Positions 26,801-39,700 of a stretch of 64,000 nt of DNA are shown here, in pieces; position 1 is the stretch's first letter; every line of letters starts with the position of its first letter. The stretch is taken from assembly GCA_902729315.2 (NCBI GenBank), contig LR746274.1, positions 1,736,001 to 1,800,000 of the forward strand. The letters run 5' to 3'. The DNA is from Spirodela intermedia. Lineage: Eukaryota; Streptophyta; Magnoliopsida; Alismatales; Araceae. Position numbers and translations under genes: made by a program. The notes beneath the pieces are model-generated. The model made no database searches, was not told where the DNA came from, and saw only the letters and a list, made by a program, of their open reading frames with translations.

Positions 26801-27437
26801 ACTTAATAAAGTACTTGATTGATTATAGACGAATATAAGCATAAGAATTCTACAAGATGAGCGGTAGCTACACATAGCAGATTGTAAAACCAAAAGGACG
26901 GAGAGATTTTGGCGGCAATGGCCAACTTCAAACGATAAGAAGCGTACACCATGCGAACAATAGCCGCGCTGCAGGCCAAAGACATCAACTGCTCGGCCGT
27001 GCTTTGGAAGAAGTACAAGATCGTTTACGGTCACCTCTTTACAGATCGCCCGCGTTATAAACACAATGCAATCTCATGCAACCGATATGTTCACACGACA
27101 GCAGAACAAAATTCCCTAACGCCATTTCGTCGAGTCCCATCTAAGCATCCTCCGCTACCCCCCGATAGATAGGATCCACGTCGCCCTCCTCCCTTCAAAA
27201 CCGTGGACAGATTACCTCGCCTTCCACCAAGAGGAGAATGGCCAGAACCAAACTGTTGAATCGTATAATCCGAAGAAATTAGGGTCCTGGCATGAGGAAG
27301 AAACATCGAGACCAAGAATGAAACACGCATCGGAGGAGAAGTGGTGGCGGCTTCTCCCTCACCTTGGCGTTGATCTTGAGGGCCGGGTGGCGGGCCGGCT
27401 CCTGCGAGTAGTCCGATGGCGCTCTTAGCCCCGGCAT
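22847..27437 (-). CDS. SOX: Sulfite oxidase, copy A (peroxisomal, molybdenum cofactor)
   Basis: The product is 397 aa from 12 exons: 27363-27437, 26540-26655, 26399-26461, 26273-26309, 26092-26173, 25058-25176, 24844-24939, 24037-24147, 23850-23951, 23555-23602, 23256-23471, 22847-22975. The enzyme oxidises sulfite to sulfate with O2. The plant form has only the Moco and dimerisation domains and no haem domain, as seen here. [14 protein letters not shown] matches the plant N-terminus. C98 in [13 protein letters not shown] is the Moco cysteine. Further landmarks are [62 protein letters not shown] and [18 protein letters not shown]. The C-terminal SHL fits a type 1 peroxisomal signal. The first in-frame ATG was used. 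It shares all intron positions with copy B upstream on the same strand. Confidence 0.95.
23779..23841. repeat. (GA)n microsatellite in sulfite oxidase A intron 9
   Basis: The tract begins 8 bp inside the intron from the exon 9 donor (exon edge at 23850) and reads (CT)n on the transcribed strand. Confidence 0.93.
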
Positions 27438-27523
27438 ACTTCCCCTTCCTCCTCTGGACGAGGCCTTCCCGCTGCTCCTCCAGCGGATGGCTAGCGCCAA
27501 CTCATGGAGCACTTCTCAGAATG

Positions 27524-27531
27524 TGACGTCA
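27524..27531. promoter_or_regulatory. TGACGTCA palindrome upstream of sulfite oxidase A
   Basis: A perfect bZIP/TGA-factor palindrome lies 87 bp before the start codon of copy A. Another lies upstream of copy B (32599-32606). The function is inferred from the motif only. Confidence 0.4.
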
Positions 27532-27789
27532 CGCACCAATATGATACTCCCGCGGAACCACGTTGGTCGAACACTGTCCACTCTAGTCCCCGGGAAACGA
27601 CGAAACGAGAATGGGCGGTATTTATATTTTTTTTCACAGAAAACTATACGATTGTAAAAAGCGATGATATTATGATATAATTATTTCATAATTTTATATA
27701 AATTATTAAAAAGCTATTTATATTTACCAAACAAATTTAAATGATGATTCCACGTAAAGGAAAATCATCCAATCGTAGCCCATCTCTGA

Positions 27790-27965
27790 CTCCTTGGGGC
27801 CGTGTGGGCCGTAAAAAGGAGCCCATTCTGGGGGTTTTCTCCACCTCAGTTTGAGCAGACTTAAAATGGGCAAATGCTTGGCCCATTACCCAATTCGCGG
27901 ACTCTATGGGCTTTTAATGGGCCTAACAAGGCAATGGCCCGGTTACGCCCATCTTCAGGCATAGG
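27790..27965. promoter_or_regulatory. Cluster of GGCCCA/TGGGCC (site II-like) motifs
   Basis: At least six TGGGCC/GGCCCA/GCCCAT elements occur in under 200 bp, 350-530 bp upstream of the sulfite oxidase A start. Such clusters bind TCP factors in plant housekeeping promoters. The segment 27590-27740 is AT-rich filler. Confidence 0.5.
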
Positions 27966-28010
27966 CCCTCAAAGTTTATCCTGAGAAGATGAAATAGACC
28001 CCACCAATCA

Positions 28011-28169
28011 GAGCGAGTGAGAGCGAGGGAGAGAGAGAGAGAGAGAGTGAGACAGAGAGAGTGTGTGAGAGAGATAAAGACTCCACCCATCACAGAGAGT
28101 GAGAGCGAGAGAGAGAGGGACGGAGGGAGGGAGAGAAGGGGAGAGGGAGATAGAGATAGAGATAGAGAT

Positions 28170-28246
<77 letters not shown>

Positions 28247-28408
28247 AGGAGGGAGGGGAGAGAGTGAGTGAGAGAGAGAGAGGAGAGGAGGATAGAGAGA
28301 GAGAGGAGAGATAGAGAGAGAGAGAGAGAGGGAGAGGGAGAGAGAGAGGAGAGGAGAGAGAGAGAGACAGAGGGAGAGGGAGAGAGAGAGAGAGGGACAG
28401 AGAGAGTC

Positions 28409-28442
<34 letters not shown>

Positions 28443-28480
28443 GGGGAGGGGGATATAGAGAGAGCGAGAGGGAGAGGAGA

Positions 28481-28531
<51 letters not shown>

Positions 28532-28640
28532 AGGGAGAGAGATAGAGAGGGACAGAGAGAGTCAGAGAGAGAGAGAGAGAGGGAGAGAGAGAGTCAGAGA
28601 GACAGAGAGGGAGAGGGAGAGAGACAGACAGAGAGAGGGG

Positions 28641-28691
<51 letters not shown>
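28011..28691. repeat. 680-bp degenerate (GA)n tract
   Basis: Almost pure purine on the plus strand, with GA, GGGA, GATA and GACA variants. It lies between sulfite oxidase copies A and B, 160 bp beyond the stop of B. It yields long Arg/Glu and Ser/Leu open frames that are not genes. Confidence 0.97.
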
Positions 28692-28694
<3 letters not shown>

Positions 28695-28850
28695 TAGACA
28701 CAGAGGATTACCATACCAGAAACAAAAACGTTTTACACCAGCACAAGGTCCCACGACATCAAGGAGCAGAAAAGACCGCTTACACAGAAGGTCAACGAGG
28801 AGCTGACCCAGCTAGGTAGCGACGACGTGTAGAGCAGAGTCCGTCCCCCC

Positions 28851-30058
28851 TCACAGCCGGGGATGGCCCAGCCCAGCGGCGCTCCGCCGCGGCGTCCTGC
28901 GGGCGCGTACGCGGTGCCACGACGTGTTCAGTATCCCTCTGAGGTTCCATATCGTCCCCACATCTTCAGGTTGCACGTTGGCCGCCGAATCCACCTGCCC
29001 ACCAGAGAAAAGCAAAATCCTTTGAAGCATTTCGTCAAACAGTTTGACTGCGATAGAAACACAAGTCAACTGGTTCTTCCTCCTACTACCGCTTTGGCGA
29101 CGATTTCTGCGTCTGCTGGAACCTCCACGTCGGCGCTGAAGAGGACCCACGCCCACCTGTCGCTGCTGACGCCGTCTGCCACGTAGGGGACCCCGGGCTT
29201 CTGCTGCCTCCGAGCCTCGAACCATGTCTTGCCACCGTCGACGGAGATGTCAGCTCTCTCGATCCCGCGGCCGCCGCCGGAGACAGCGTAGCCGGTGACG
29301 GTGATCTGGGAAGATGACGACACTGCCTGAGGTCAACCCACTTTCATTTCACAAAGAAGAGATTTCTACGGAGGAGTTGACCGACCTTGTTGCTGTCCAC
29401 GACGTCGTCGTCATTCAGAGAGCAGATGGCGGACTGTCAACCCACATTTGGAAAGAAATGGTTAGATTAGCCGGAGGTGGCAGAGATAGAGGATGAACCT
29501 CTGTTTCAGCCGGTCAAATCATCTTTTCATCCTTTGACATCTAGGATAACTCTGTCTGAAGTCAAAGATTAGGGGTGGGCCTGATTTAGTCGAACAGAAT
29601 CATATTTAGTCTTGAAACCCGGAGGTGGAATGGGGGCCAAATTGCCAAAAATCCTCGGTGGACTCAAGTCAGCGCCACCAGAGCAGAGGCATTGGGACGA
29701 CAAGGCTGACCCCCCGAAGTCAACCCAAGAAGGGTTGACATGGAGGAGAAGAAACCGAACAGACCAGAACTATATCGCAGAGCTAATCTAAGCCAAAGGC
29801 CACGGTTTTCATCTCCTATCTCCTTCAATCAGAGATATCTTTGGCCCATGAACGGACAAATCAATTGCTTTTCGATCCTGCCTGCAAGGTCAACTCACCT
29901 GTACGGGGAAGTCCATTTGGGGCTTCCTCGTGGGCCAGATTATGTTATGCCAGTCCACAATGGGCGGGAACATCTTGTAATCCTTCTGCATGAAGAATCC
30001 CTGGTTCACAGAAAGAAAGTCAAAGGCTCACCATTAGTCCCCACATCTAACTGTGAAG

Positions 30059-30094
<36 letters not shown>

Positions 30095-31939
30095 CTCATA
30101 ATTCAAAAAGACTATGGAAGCCCATGAATCCAACCGTAGATTCAGCCCTGCCCATTTCATTTATTTTGTTCATAAATCCGATATTCTGTCTTCTGTTCTT
30201 CAATTATATGGATCGCAAAGCAGCTAGAAACCCATTTTTTTAACCGTGGGAGTCAACTAATCCCATTTAAATGTTCTAACACGTAATCTACCTGGCATTC
30301 TTCTTTAATTATCTTGATGGAATCGAGCCACTTGACAGAGCGCGCGCCAATAACACCGGGGACAACTGCGCGCAGAGGGTACCCATGATCCCGATTGATG
30401 ACCTGATGAATGAAAAACCTGTTCGTCATTTCTCTGATATGAATTTAAATATAATTTTTTCATTAAAAACGGCCGATAAATCCTGCAAGAATGTGAAGCG
30501 GTGGGGGGGGGGGGGGGGATCCAATCTCCCTTCCCTGTTTTCTTTTTTTTTTTTCATATTATATGAACAAAAGGGAAGATCATCTTATTGTAATCCATAA
30601 TCAGTATCTGATCCGCCGCCCATGGTAAATGTAGAATCTTGGACGAAATAGTAATTATTAATTAATTAAATCTACAAATCGCTCCCCCACATTCTTCTGG
30701 AAGGCCCAGTAGAACCTGTTACCTCGCCATTCATCTCGTATGCAAGCAGCACTTCCGCATCTGGGTTGGTCGCTTGCCTCAAAGGAATCGATGCCTTGTA
30801 AGGGCCGCCGTTTTCCTCCTGATATTTGAAAAATTATAGTCAATTAATCCATGAAGCATTCACCACAGAAATAAAAAAATAAATAAAATAGAGCAGATAT
30901 GAGTGTGCTTTTACCACACACATATCGACGCTGATGAATTCCACATGCTTCCCTCCATTCACTGTCGCTGATGAATTTTTTGAGATGCCCACAAGCTCTA
31001 GAACATCACATAATCTTGCTCCACCCCAGATTGCTGGAAGAAAATATAATAAAAAAGGAAACTAAATACTTATTTTCAGATATACTGAAGCCAAGAAATG
31101 GTTCAAAAGAGAAAAAAAAAAAGGGCATTCTAGGTGGAATTAGGAAACTTAGAGACCGTTTCCAAGAGCACACACGTCCCAGCCAACACCTCTCACTTTC
31201 CTTCGCTTGCTCATGGCAGTCCTTCTGTTCCCCGCACACTGAGGGAGATATTCAAGATGTGATCAGATAGCACAGTGGATTACTCTCAAGAACACTCGCG
31301 AGGGGGAGATCCATGTGAGTAGATATACCTGCAGAGTTGCAGTGACAGTGTACTTGGGAAGCTTCCTGCGGGAGGCACTTTCCCTGGTTAGAGTTGTATA
31401 CTGCAGAGGAAGAAAGATCACGAGATGTAATTCAATCATATTCACCTTATGTCGGCCATCGACAGATGAATCGATTTTCCCACCAAACCACCCACAGAGA
31501 CGCGGTATCTGCCATGGAAAATATATATGAGCGGGGGTCAGTTCTTCTGGGATCTCAGATGAGTTTGGTTAGAAGTTTGGAGCACTCTCCAGCAGAGATT
31601 CACAGGGTGGGACCTGTCGATGTCAGAAACAATAGGAATCGGTCCGTGGTTCCTCTTGAAGAACAGATCCACCGGGGTGATGTACGATGATACCAGAGCG
31701 GCCCGCGGAGGTTCGGCATTGAAGGGTTCCTGTCACGTGAAGCCTATCAGACTGGAGTCTCTGATATCATCTAAGCGGGATGTGGCCGGCTGATTTCTAG
31801 AAGAAATTCGTCACGGTGGTTGGGAGGAACCCAAATCCCGTAGAGAACTGGAGACCGCCATTACCTTGGCGTTGATTCGAAGAGATGGGTGGCGTTGGGG
31901 CTCCAGGGAGTATTCACGAGGGCCTACCAGGGCAGCCAT
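28851..31939 (-). CDS. SOX: Sulfite oxidase, copy B (tandem paralogue)
   Basis: The product is 402 aa from 12 exons: 31865-31939, 31614-31729, 31446-31508, 31329-31365, 31157-31238, 30915-31033, 30723-30818, 30292-30402, 29899-30000, 29386-29433, 29090-29305, 28851-28994. Every exon except the last has exactly the same length as in copy A, which proves tandem duplication of an intron-bearing gene. The Moco cysteine C98 ([11 protein letters not shown]), [41 protein letters not shown] and [17 protein letters not shown] are all kept. Differences are a GC-richer coding sequence, [17 protein letters not shown] in place of the KKKTVKG segment, an acidic NDDDVVDSNK loop, and a longer C-terminus ending PRL instead of SHL. 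PRL is an accepted plant peroxisomal variant. It appears intact and functional. Confidence 0.95.
30062..30090. repeat. (TA)n microsatellite in sulfite oxidase B intron 8
   Basis: A simple TA run in the intron between exons 8 and 9. Confidence 0.85.
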
Positions 31940-33126
31940 TTCCCTTCTCTTCCCTGATTCCTCTACTTCCTCTGCAGAAGGGAGAGAGAGATGATCTTCT
32001 GGTTTGCGGACTACTCCTTTAAAGATGCAGAAAGACGAAGGGACGCAGGTGGGACGGCGGAGACGACGACTGACGGGGACACCGTGGCACGGTCGGAGTT
32101 TATGTTACTGACAAATCCTTAAAATATTTTTTATATGTAAAAAACCCATAGGAATACTTATTACAAATACACTCAAGATTAATAAAAAAGTCATTATCGA
32201 TTATACCCTCGAGCCTCCAACACGAGCCATTAAACTCCATTAAAATGATTATTATTTCAGTTAGAAATCGGACTTATTTTTCTGACCCGTTATTTTTATA
32301 TATTTTAAATAATTATAATCAACCAATACAGAATTTAGATGATATCATCCAAGGCTGGGTTTTATTTTTACATTGATGAATAATACCACAATAATTAATG
32401 ATTAATAAAATAATAAGCATGATTTTCTATTAAAATGATGATTTTCCAGAAAGGAGTACATATTTAAATATACATCCTCTGATGGTGTAACTGCAATTCC
32501 CCAGTTAGAAAGGGGACTGCATTAAATAAGAACATTTTAATTATACTTTGCGCAGTTCACCCCCCCCAGTCCGCCCAGGTGGCACATACCCCGCGACATG
32601 ACGTCACGGATTAAGTCATCAGGGTTCACTCTCTCTATCATTCTATCGGATTACTCCTGGGAAAAGTCGACAACGCGTTTGGGGTCGATTCGGATTTTAA
32701 TAAGCTGATTGCCCTCGGGGAGGACTAGAGTGAGAATCGTTTCGAGATCAATCTGCTTCAAGAGAGGATCCGTCTTTCCAAGAAGGAGATCGAAGCAAGG
32801 GCCCGGATTAGGGTGAGAATGACTTCGGACTGGTGGGGCATCGGTTTCGGGTTCGGATCGAGTGGGTCCTAAGGGCCCACCCACCCGAATACAGCCGATT
32901 TATTCCTCGAGCTGGGACTCTCTTTTGGCTTCAGCATGAGGGGCTGTGCTAGCCGCCTCGCCTCGACCCTTGTTTCCTTGCCTAAAGTGGTGGTTTTCTG
33001 GCAATCTGTGGGCAGTGTAACATATTAATTAGAGTAGTTGAGCCTTTTGACAGTCATAATTTTGTAAGCTCTGAGATGGCCCTCACCTAGCCAACCCACT
33101 TTATATATTTATATATATATATATTT

Positions 33127-33173
<47 letters not shown>

Positions 33174-33319
33174 CTGACAAGGGGAGAGCCCATGTCAAAA
33201 AGTGGCAAAGCCGTAATGGACAGATAAGGGGACCCAATAAGGTCGTAGTTATAATTGCATAATCTCCTAGTCAGGGATGAGCCTAACACGAGAGAGAGAG
33301 AGAGAGAGAGAGGAGAGAG

Positions 33320-33359
<40 letters not shown>

Positions 33360-33436
33360 AAGAGAGCGATAGAGAGATAGAGATAGAGAGAGAGATAAAG
33401 AGAGCGATAGAGAGATAGAGAGAGAGAAAGAGGGAT

Positions 33437-33483
<47 letters not shown>

Positions 33484-33734
33484 CTGTTGGCTTAAGATTC
33501 AAACCAAAATAAGAGCTTTTTTTCATAAAGGAAGTCGTGGGTTCACTTAGACAGCAGGAATCCATTCATCCATTCATCTATCCATCTATCTACCGACGTA
33601 TTCCCCTCTCTCTCTCTCTCTCATTCACACACACACACACACACACACACAGATGGTCATCATCAGGACTTCAACTCTCCCTGATATGGAGGGCTTCCCA
33701 CTAGCAGGAGGTCTAATTACACCTTCAGCCCTGA
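31940..33734. other. Intergenic region upstream of sulfite oxidase B
   Basis: AT-rich to about 32560, then GC-richer to 32990 without a convincing gene. From 33129 on it is dominated by microsatellites: (GA)n at 33130-33171, degenerate GA/GATA at 33292-33482, and (CT)n then (CA)n at 33606-33651. The end should hold the 3' UTR of the DDA1-like gene. Confidence 0.6.
32599..32606. promoter_or_regulatory. TGACGTCA palindrome upstream of sulfite oxidase B
   Basis: Same palindrome as near copy A, here 660 bp before the ATG. The distance makes a shared role uncertain. Confidence 0.3.
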
Positions 33735-36700
33735 TTAGTCGTCCTTCAAGCGCGAGATCAGCTCATCCTGCGTTGGACAAGGAGCATAAATAGTAAAAAG
33801 TTAACGAATGAGGGTGGGTGGATAAGAGGTAAGGTCGATGATTCCAATGGCCTTGCCTTCTTGCCCTTCACTGACAGGCCCCGCTCCTTCAGCAGCGTCC
33901 GGAGCTTCTCCACGGTGAATGCCTGGAGCTCCTTGTCGGTGGGGAAAGCCTTCGAATCCTCTGCGCCATGGCAAACAGTACATCAGCCGATGAAAAACGA
34001 TGCAACTTCTTTGCCTAATAAAGGATTTTTTTCTTCCTTTTTTTTTTTTCCTAGCACGTTCCATCTCAACCAGAAAAAAAAAAAAAAAAAAAAACCAAAA
34101 AACCCTAGAGAACCCTATCTGTGATTTTGAGATGAGAGATTCATGGAAGATCTAATGCGTGAATAGAACAAAACTTACCTCTCTATGGATCAAATGAGTC
34201 TGCTGGAATAATCCCAAATAAATAAATAAATAAATACTAAATTATAGCAATATTGGTGATGCCTATTCTATGCTCATGGTGTTGATCTTGAGTACAAGAT
34301 GGTATCTACATAATCGGTACTATTAATTGAAAAGGATCTCCACTTCGAAGATCTTCAGTGCAGCCAATGCCATAATCTTCTAGATAGCATGGGGAATGAA
34401 TAGTGAAATGCTTTTATACTAAATCAACAGAAATTCGACATAATAAATACATAATGTGATAAAGGATAAAAAACGATGAAAATAATTTGAGTCCTAGTTA
34501 GAACATCATTAGATGGTTCTTCTTCCAAAAATCATTTAAATGGAGGTTTCGTATGTCGGTGCATGCCTGCTTCATACCTTATCTAATTCATGTCATGCCG
34601 AAACCATGGAATTTTGTCAGAAGCAATTTATTCATGGTAAGAGCAGCAAAATAGCGACTTTAAGACGCTATCATCACTAATCCTATTACAATTATGGAAT
34701 GCAGACTTTAAATAGAAGTTTTTGCAGCGATGTATGGCACTGGATATGCCAAGATGGGTTCCCTTCCACAGACATGAAATGAATTTTCCAACAGCCTACC
34801 TTGTCCAGGACTAGAAGAACCACTTGCGATGTTGGCTTTCTTCACTGAAGACCGCACATCTAGAGACCTCTCAGAAGCCCTGAAAGCCAGCAAACATATA
34901 TCAATGAAGTTCATCATAAAACCATGTCCTTACTAAAATTTCCCAAAGAATCATTTTTTCCACAGATGTAAACAAGGATCCTGCTGAGTGGTTCGCTTAG
35001 GTTAAATCACGCTGCAGAACTGGTTTAGATGTTGGGGAGGCATGGAGAGGTAACCGGCTAGCCCATTTAACCCTAGGATGTCTGATTATCATGCTATCCT
35101 GTAGAGTGAAGGTGATAAGAGCGCTAAAGAAGATGACAAGAAATACAGTGAAGTGGAAGAAGTTATCGTTCATTGACAGACAAATGAAAGAGTGCCTGAG
35201 ATGGTTCGTGTATCATGAACAGGACTGGTTAGAAGAATGAGATATGGCCAGATAATCAGAGATGCCGCAAGACGATTATTGGATCTTTCAAATTACACAA
35301 GAAAAGGCCCACAATGAAAGGTTATAAGGAGAAAGTGCGAGATGATTACATGAAAAAATATTGTTGGTGATGCCGGCATAAGATGTCTTATGTACTAGTT
35401 TTCATGGGTTTGCCTACCCAAGGATATCATACATTCCTTTCTCTTGTTGATTCATCTCTTTTTTATTGCCTTTCTCGGAGGCAGATTGAGCATCTTGTGA
35501 CTTGACAAAAGTAGTTTCATAGCTACCACCAAGTAGAAAAATATAGGCGTCAAGGAAATAACTCAGTGGATTGCTTCTTACTCCATTCTAACCGGATTGT
35601 GATACGCTGATAATTTCCAGAACAAGTAGGATAGAGCGATAGAAACCAGGTAGAACATGTGTAAAACCTCAATGGGAATTGATCACTAAATACTAAATGG
35701 TTTACAGCTTATGCCATAAAAACAATGGCTCATGGTCGTGATGACAATCAAGCAATACGACCATTTCCAAGAAACAACTGAGACCTTTTTCACTGTCTAT
35801 TTTTTTACTAGAATTTTCTTTTGTTCTTTACGGTAGGAGTTTGCATGTACACGCATTTCAAATCGATAAATGAAGGATAAAAAATCATGAGCATAATATC
35901 AACTAGATAACTCATTGAAGTTTTGGAGCAAGGCGAGGGGATTTGAGGTGACGAACCAACATATTTCAACTTCGTACTTAAGTATGGGGGGCTCAGAATT
36001 TAAATACGTACTTATACATCTTAGATCTTTACCTCTTTCCTCTGTTGCTCTCTGCTACTGCTTTCGCCTTTCCATCTTTCCCCTCACTCCTTTGTTTGTT
36101 CAGCTGAAGAGATCGAATTAATATATTTGTAGAGTTTGTCCTAATTAGTTGTTCCTCTGAAAGAATGAAATAAGAAAACGCAAGAATGAGAAACCGTACA
36201 CAAGTGATCTACTAATCCAACTAGAACACCGAAAAAAAATAAACCACTCATGTATATAATGTACAAACATCACGGAAGAAGCTCAAGTGATGCCAATCAA
36301 AAATATAAATCTAAGTACGTTATTTGTTATTTCCCAGAAAAGGTTGATAATACTACTCAATGGACTTCAAAAATAGAAAAAAAAAAAAGAGGGCACAGTG
36401 CAGGTCCTGCTCATCACCTACTGAATTCAGCAGTGCAGGGCAATGAAAATCGAGCACATTCGCAAGAAGAAACTAAATATTATATATATATATACTAGCT
36501 AACAAGAAAATAGACCAAAAACATTATAATGTGATACCCGCGTAGCACAATACAATTTTTTAACGCCGCAGTACATCCCACAAGCAAAAAGGTGCACAAT
36601 AAGGAACGAATTGGATGATACTCCTATGATTAGGTAAGGTTAGTACAATGGGGATATCAAGCCCGATGTTTGCTGAGAAGGCAGGAAATGATGTCAAATG

Positions 36701-39700
36701 TAAGTTTTCACACTGTGTGATTGCTTAAAAGTTGGTTTTCTTGACACGGCCTCAGCCACAGCACAAGGTTACAGATAAAACATAATTAAGTGCTAAATTT
36801 ACCTACACAATAAAAAATGTGACGCAGACAGGGCCCGTAGTCTAATTCTCGCCCAAGACAGGATCAAAATTAAAACCATAGTCATTAATAATGCTCAAAT
36901 AGTGGTATCTGCAATGATATGGGCCGGCTAACCTTCAGGAATACGAATTCCCCTTGGTAACTTCGCTTTATAACGGTTGTTGTCTATCCATTCAACCAGT
37001 TAACTTAAATGAAAATCTTCACGCTACCCCCACCTCCAAATCACTAGCAGCGATATCCAAGGATTAGAATATTATATTTTCTGTCAGATGTTCACTAATT
37101 TCCATTTGATCAAACGGGCAGTCAAATAAAGCGGAATGATTAAAAGGCAGGAATCATCCACATGTCCATCTGAAAGGATTCGGGCGCCATGGATTGCATC
37201 TCCAAACTCAACTCTGATTTATTAATAATTTTTGAAATAATGACTAACCGTTTTTATTTTCTTTTGTGATGTAAACGTAAACTTTCTTTAAGATGTTTTC
37301 TTAACATGACAAGAAAGAATAGTGAGGCTCAAATGTTAGGTGCCATGCTTTAGGTGGCTAATCTGACTATCATCCACGATCGTTTTGTTCTATGCATCGC
37401 CTTTTTCCTTCTATGATCAATATTTGAGAAAGAACCGATAAGTTAGATGTTTGAAATTTTTTATAAGAAAATTATAAGCAGAGTTGTGATAAAACAATTA
37501 AAAAAATGATTAGTATGGGGTTGAGCTCCTAGGCAAAGGAGGGTTATCTACATAGGGCAAGGGATTTTTATTACCACAAAAGCAATAAACTATGTAGGTA
37601 AAAACTTGAGTGCATCAGAAAAATAGCCACAACAGACTTAAATATGATAAAATGGAAGAAATAAAATAATTTAGAGAGAAGGGTGCGGAAGACGAGGTCA
37701 TTGTGACCCCTGAATAATGCAGATCATATATTTTTCGATGTTCATGCTATGCAGCAGAAAGGAATATTTGAGGTAAGATATATCATCCAAAAACATATGA
37801 AAAGCAAAGGATACTCATAAAACCAGACTACAAGTGGAGTTCTCACACTTATGACTTCTTTCTTTCTTTCATGAACTGACTGTGTGGCATCATCCACTTC
37901 AAAATACAAAATGGAGGGGATTGAGTATTTTGTCTTCTAAATTAGGCAACATTAGCAATATATAGGAATGGAGACCTGAATCAGGTGATGTGTTCGCCAT
38001 AGACTGATGTGAGACTCTTAACTTTGACAGATAATCATACGTTTATATGATTGAAGAGCACATGGACTTTCCCTTCTTATATCTCATCATCATGCATCCT
38101 GAGACAAAGGTAGATTATGTTTTTAGTCATGGGCACGGGTGGACTGCTGCATTCAGGGGGAATCTTCATCACTGGGAAGTAGAGAAACATTGCAATTTTC
38201 TGAGTAGATAGGATTTACTATGTCCAACAAGCAGGGTGAAGACAATTGGAGGTTTGCAGTTGAAGAGCAGTGCCAGGTTTACAGTGAAAACAGAAGCTGG
38301 AGTGAATTGAAGACATTTCTGCAGAATCTCATTCAGCAAACAAAAATTGTCCAGGAGGTCAATTTGTGTGCAGAGAATATGAAAAGTCATCTCATTTTGT
38401 AGAGGAGATATCAACCTGTATTGTGGTGAAGGATGGAATGAGGATTTGTTGACATTAGCCACTTTTCCCCGTCCATGAAGGAATCATGAAGTACAGGTTG
38501 TTGGAAAGTCACCAGACAGCTAATGGGTATTTATCTTTCGATGGAAAAGATAATGGAACATGTGAGTAAGATGATTTGTTCCTTGTGCTGCGTGCTTTTA
38601 AATCTAGGTGTGCCAGGAATTGTAGAGTCTCCTACTACTGCTATTTCATAACTAACAGATGTCTTCATTCTGGCACCTCAGGGCAGGCTATTGTATGGTT
38701 TCTTCCATAGAATTTCCCATACGATAATACTACACTAAACTTACTTTACATTCTCTGGTTCCAAAGGTTTTGGTATACAAATTCACTCTTAAAACTATTG
38801 AAAAGAAATTGGTGGGAAAAAAAAGTTAAAACTTTATGTGGTGACAAATTTTCAAATTTCCATGAAGAGAGAAGAATAAATATTTACTTTCCGATCAACA
38901 ATACATTCCTACAAGACATAAAAAAATGATCAACTTTTACTCCTGTCATCACCGAGCCAGTTTAAAATCCAAGTGGAAAACAACCGAAAAAAGTTATGGA
39001 GGAAAAGCAGAATGAGCGGAGAAAAAGGCTGAATTATTGGACGTACTGTGACGTGCACACTATTATTTCTCAAAGAAACGGAAAGAGTTTTCACATGATC
39101 CTTCCTGAGATGATAATGTAGGTACTATTTTCCGGACAATAAGCATTATACTTGTTTGAATATTTTACATCAGTGGCAAGAAGAGGAAAATTAGGGGGTT
39201 CTTATTGTTTTAAGAATACCTTAAATACAGGCTTGTAGGTGTCGTTATGAATCGCGACTGCATCAGTTAAATGCTACGGCCTTTTTCTAAATTCATAGCA
39301 CGGATATGGCGCAACTAAGTCCTTCTGGACCGGGAAGGAGGCACAGGATAGGAATAATCGGCATTTCTAATGCAGAAAAGCCAAGAGCTAGTAAAATTCT
39401 TCCCAATAAACGCAATTAAGGAAAAAAATGCCAGCCTTAAACATACTGAAGCACGATAATACAAGGAAGGGAGTAACCTGGAGGTGACGTGTCGTGATCG
39501 CACATATAAACTCGAATGCCACCCTACAGCCGCGTAAAGTACATCAAAACGACACTCCACGACTCAATTTCGTCAGAATCCGAGCATTAAATAAACTCAA
39601 TTAAGCGATTTGACTTCAATAATAAAATCAAATCGCGGAGTTGAAGTCATCTAGGGTCGGAACGGGGGAGGAGAGTACCAGGTTGGAAGAGAGGACGGTG

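Noticed and set aside
28017-28754. Long Arg/Glu and Ser/Leu open frames
   Set aside because: Artefacts of the polypurine tract.
38220-38402. 60-codon plus-strand frame in the DDA1-like gene's second intron
   Set aside because: Protein-like composition, but short, isolated and not recognisable.
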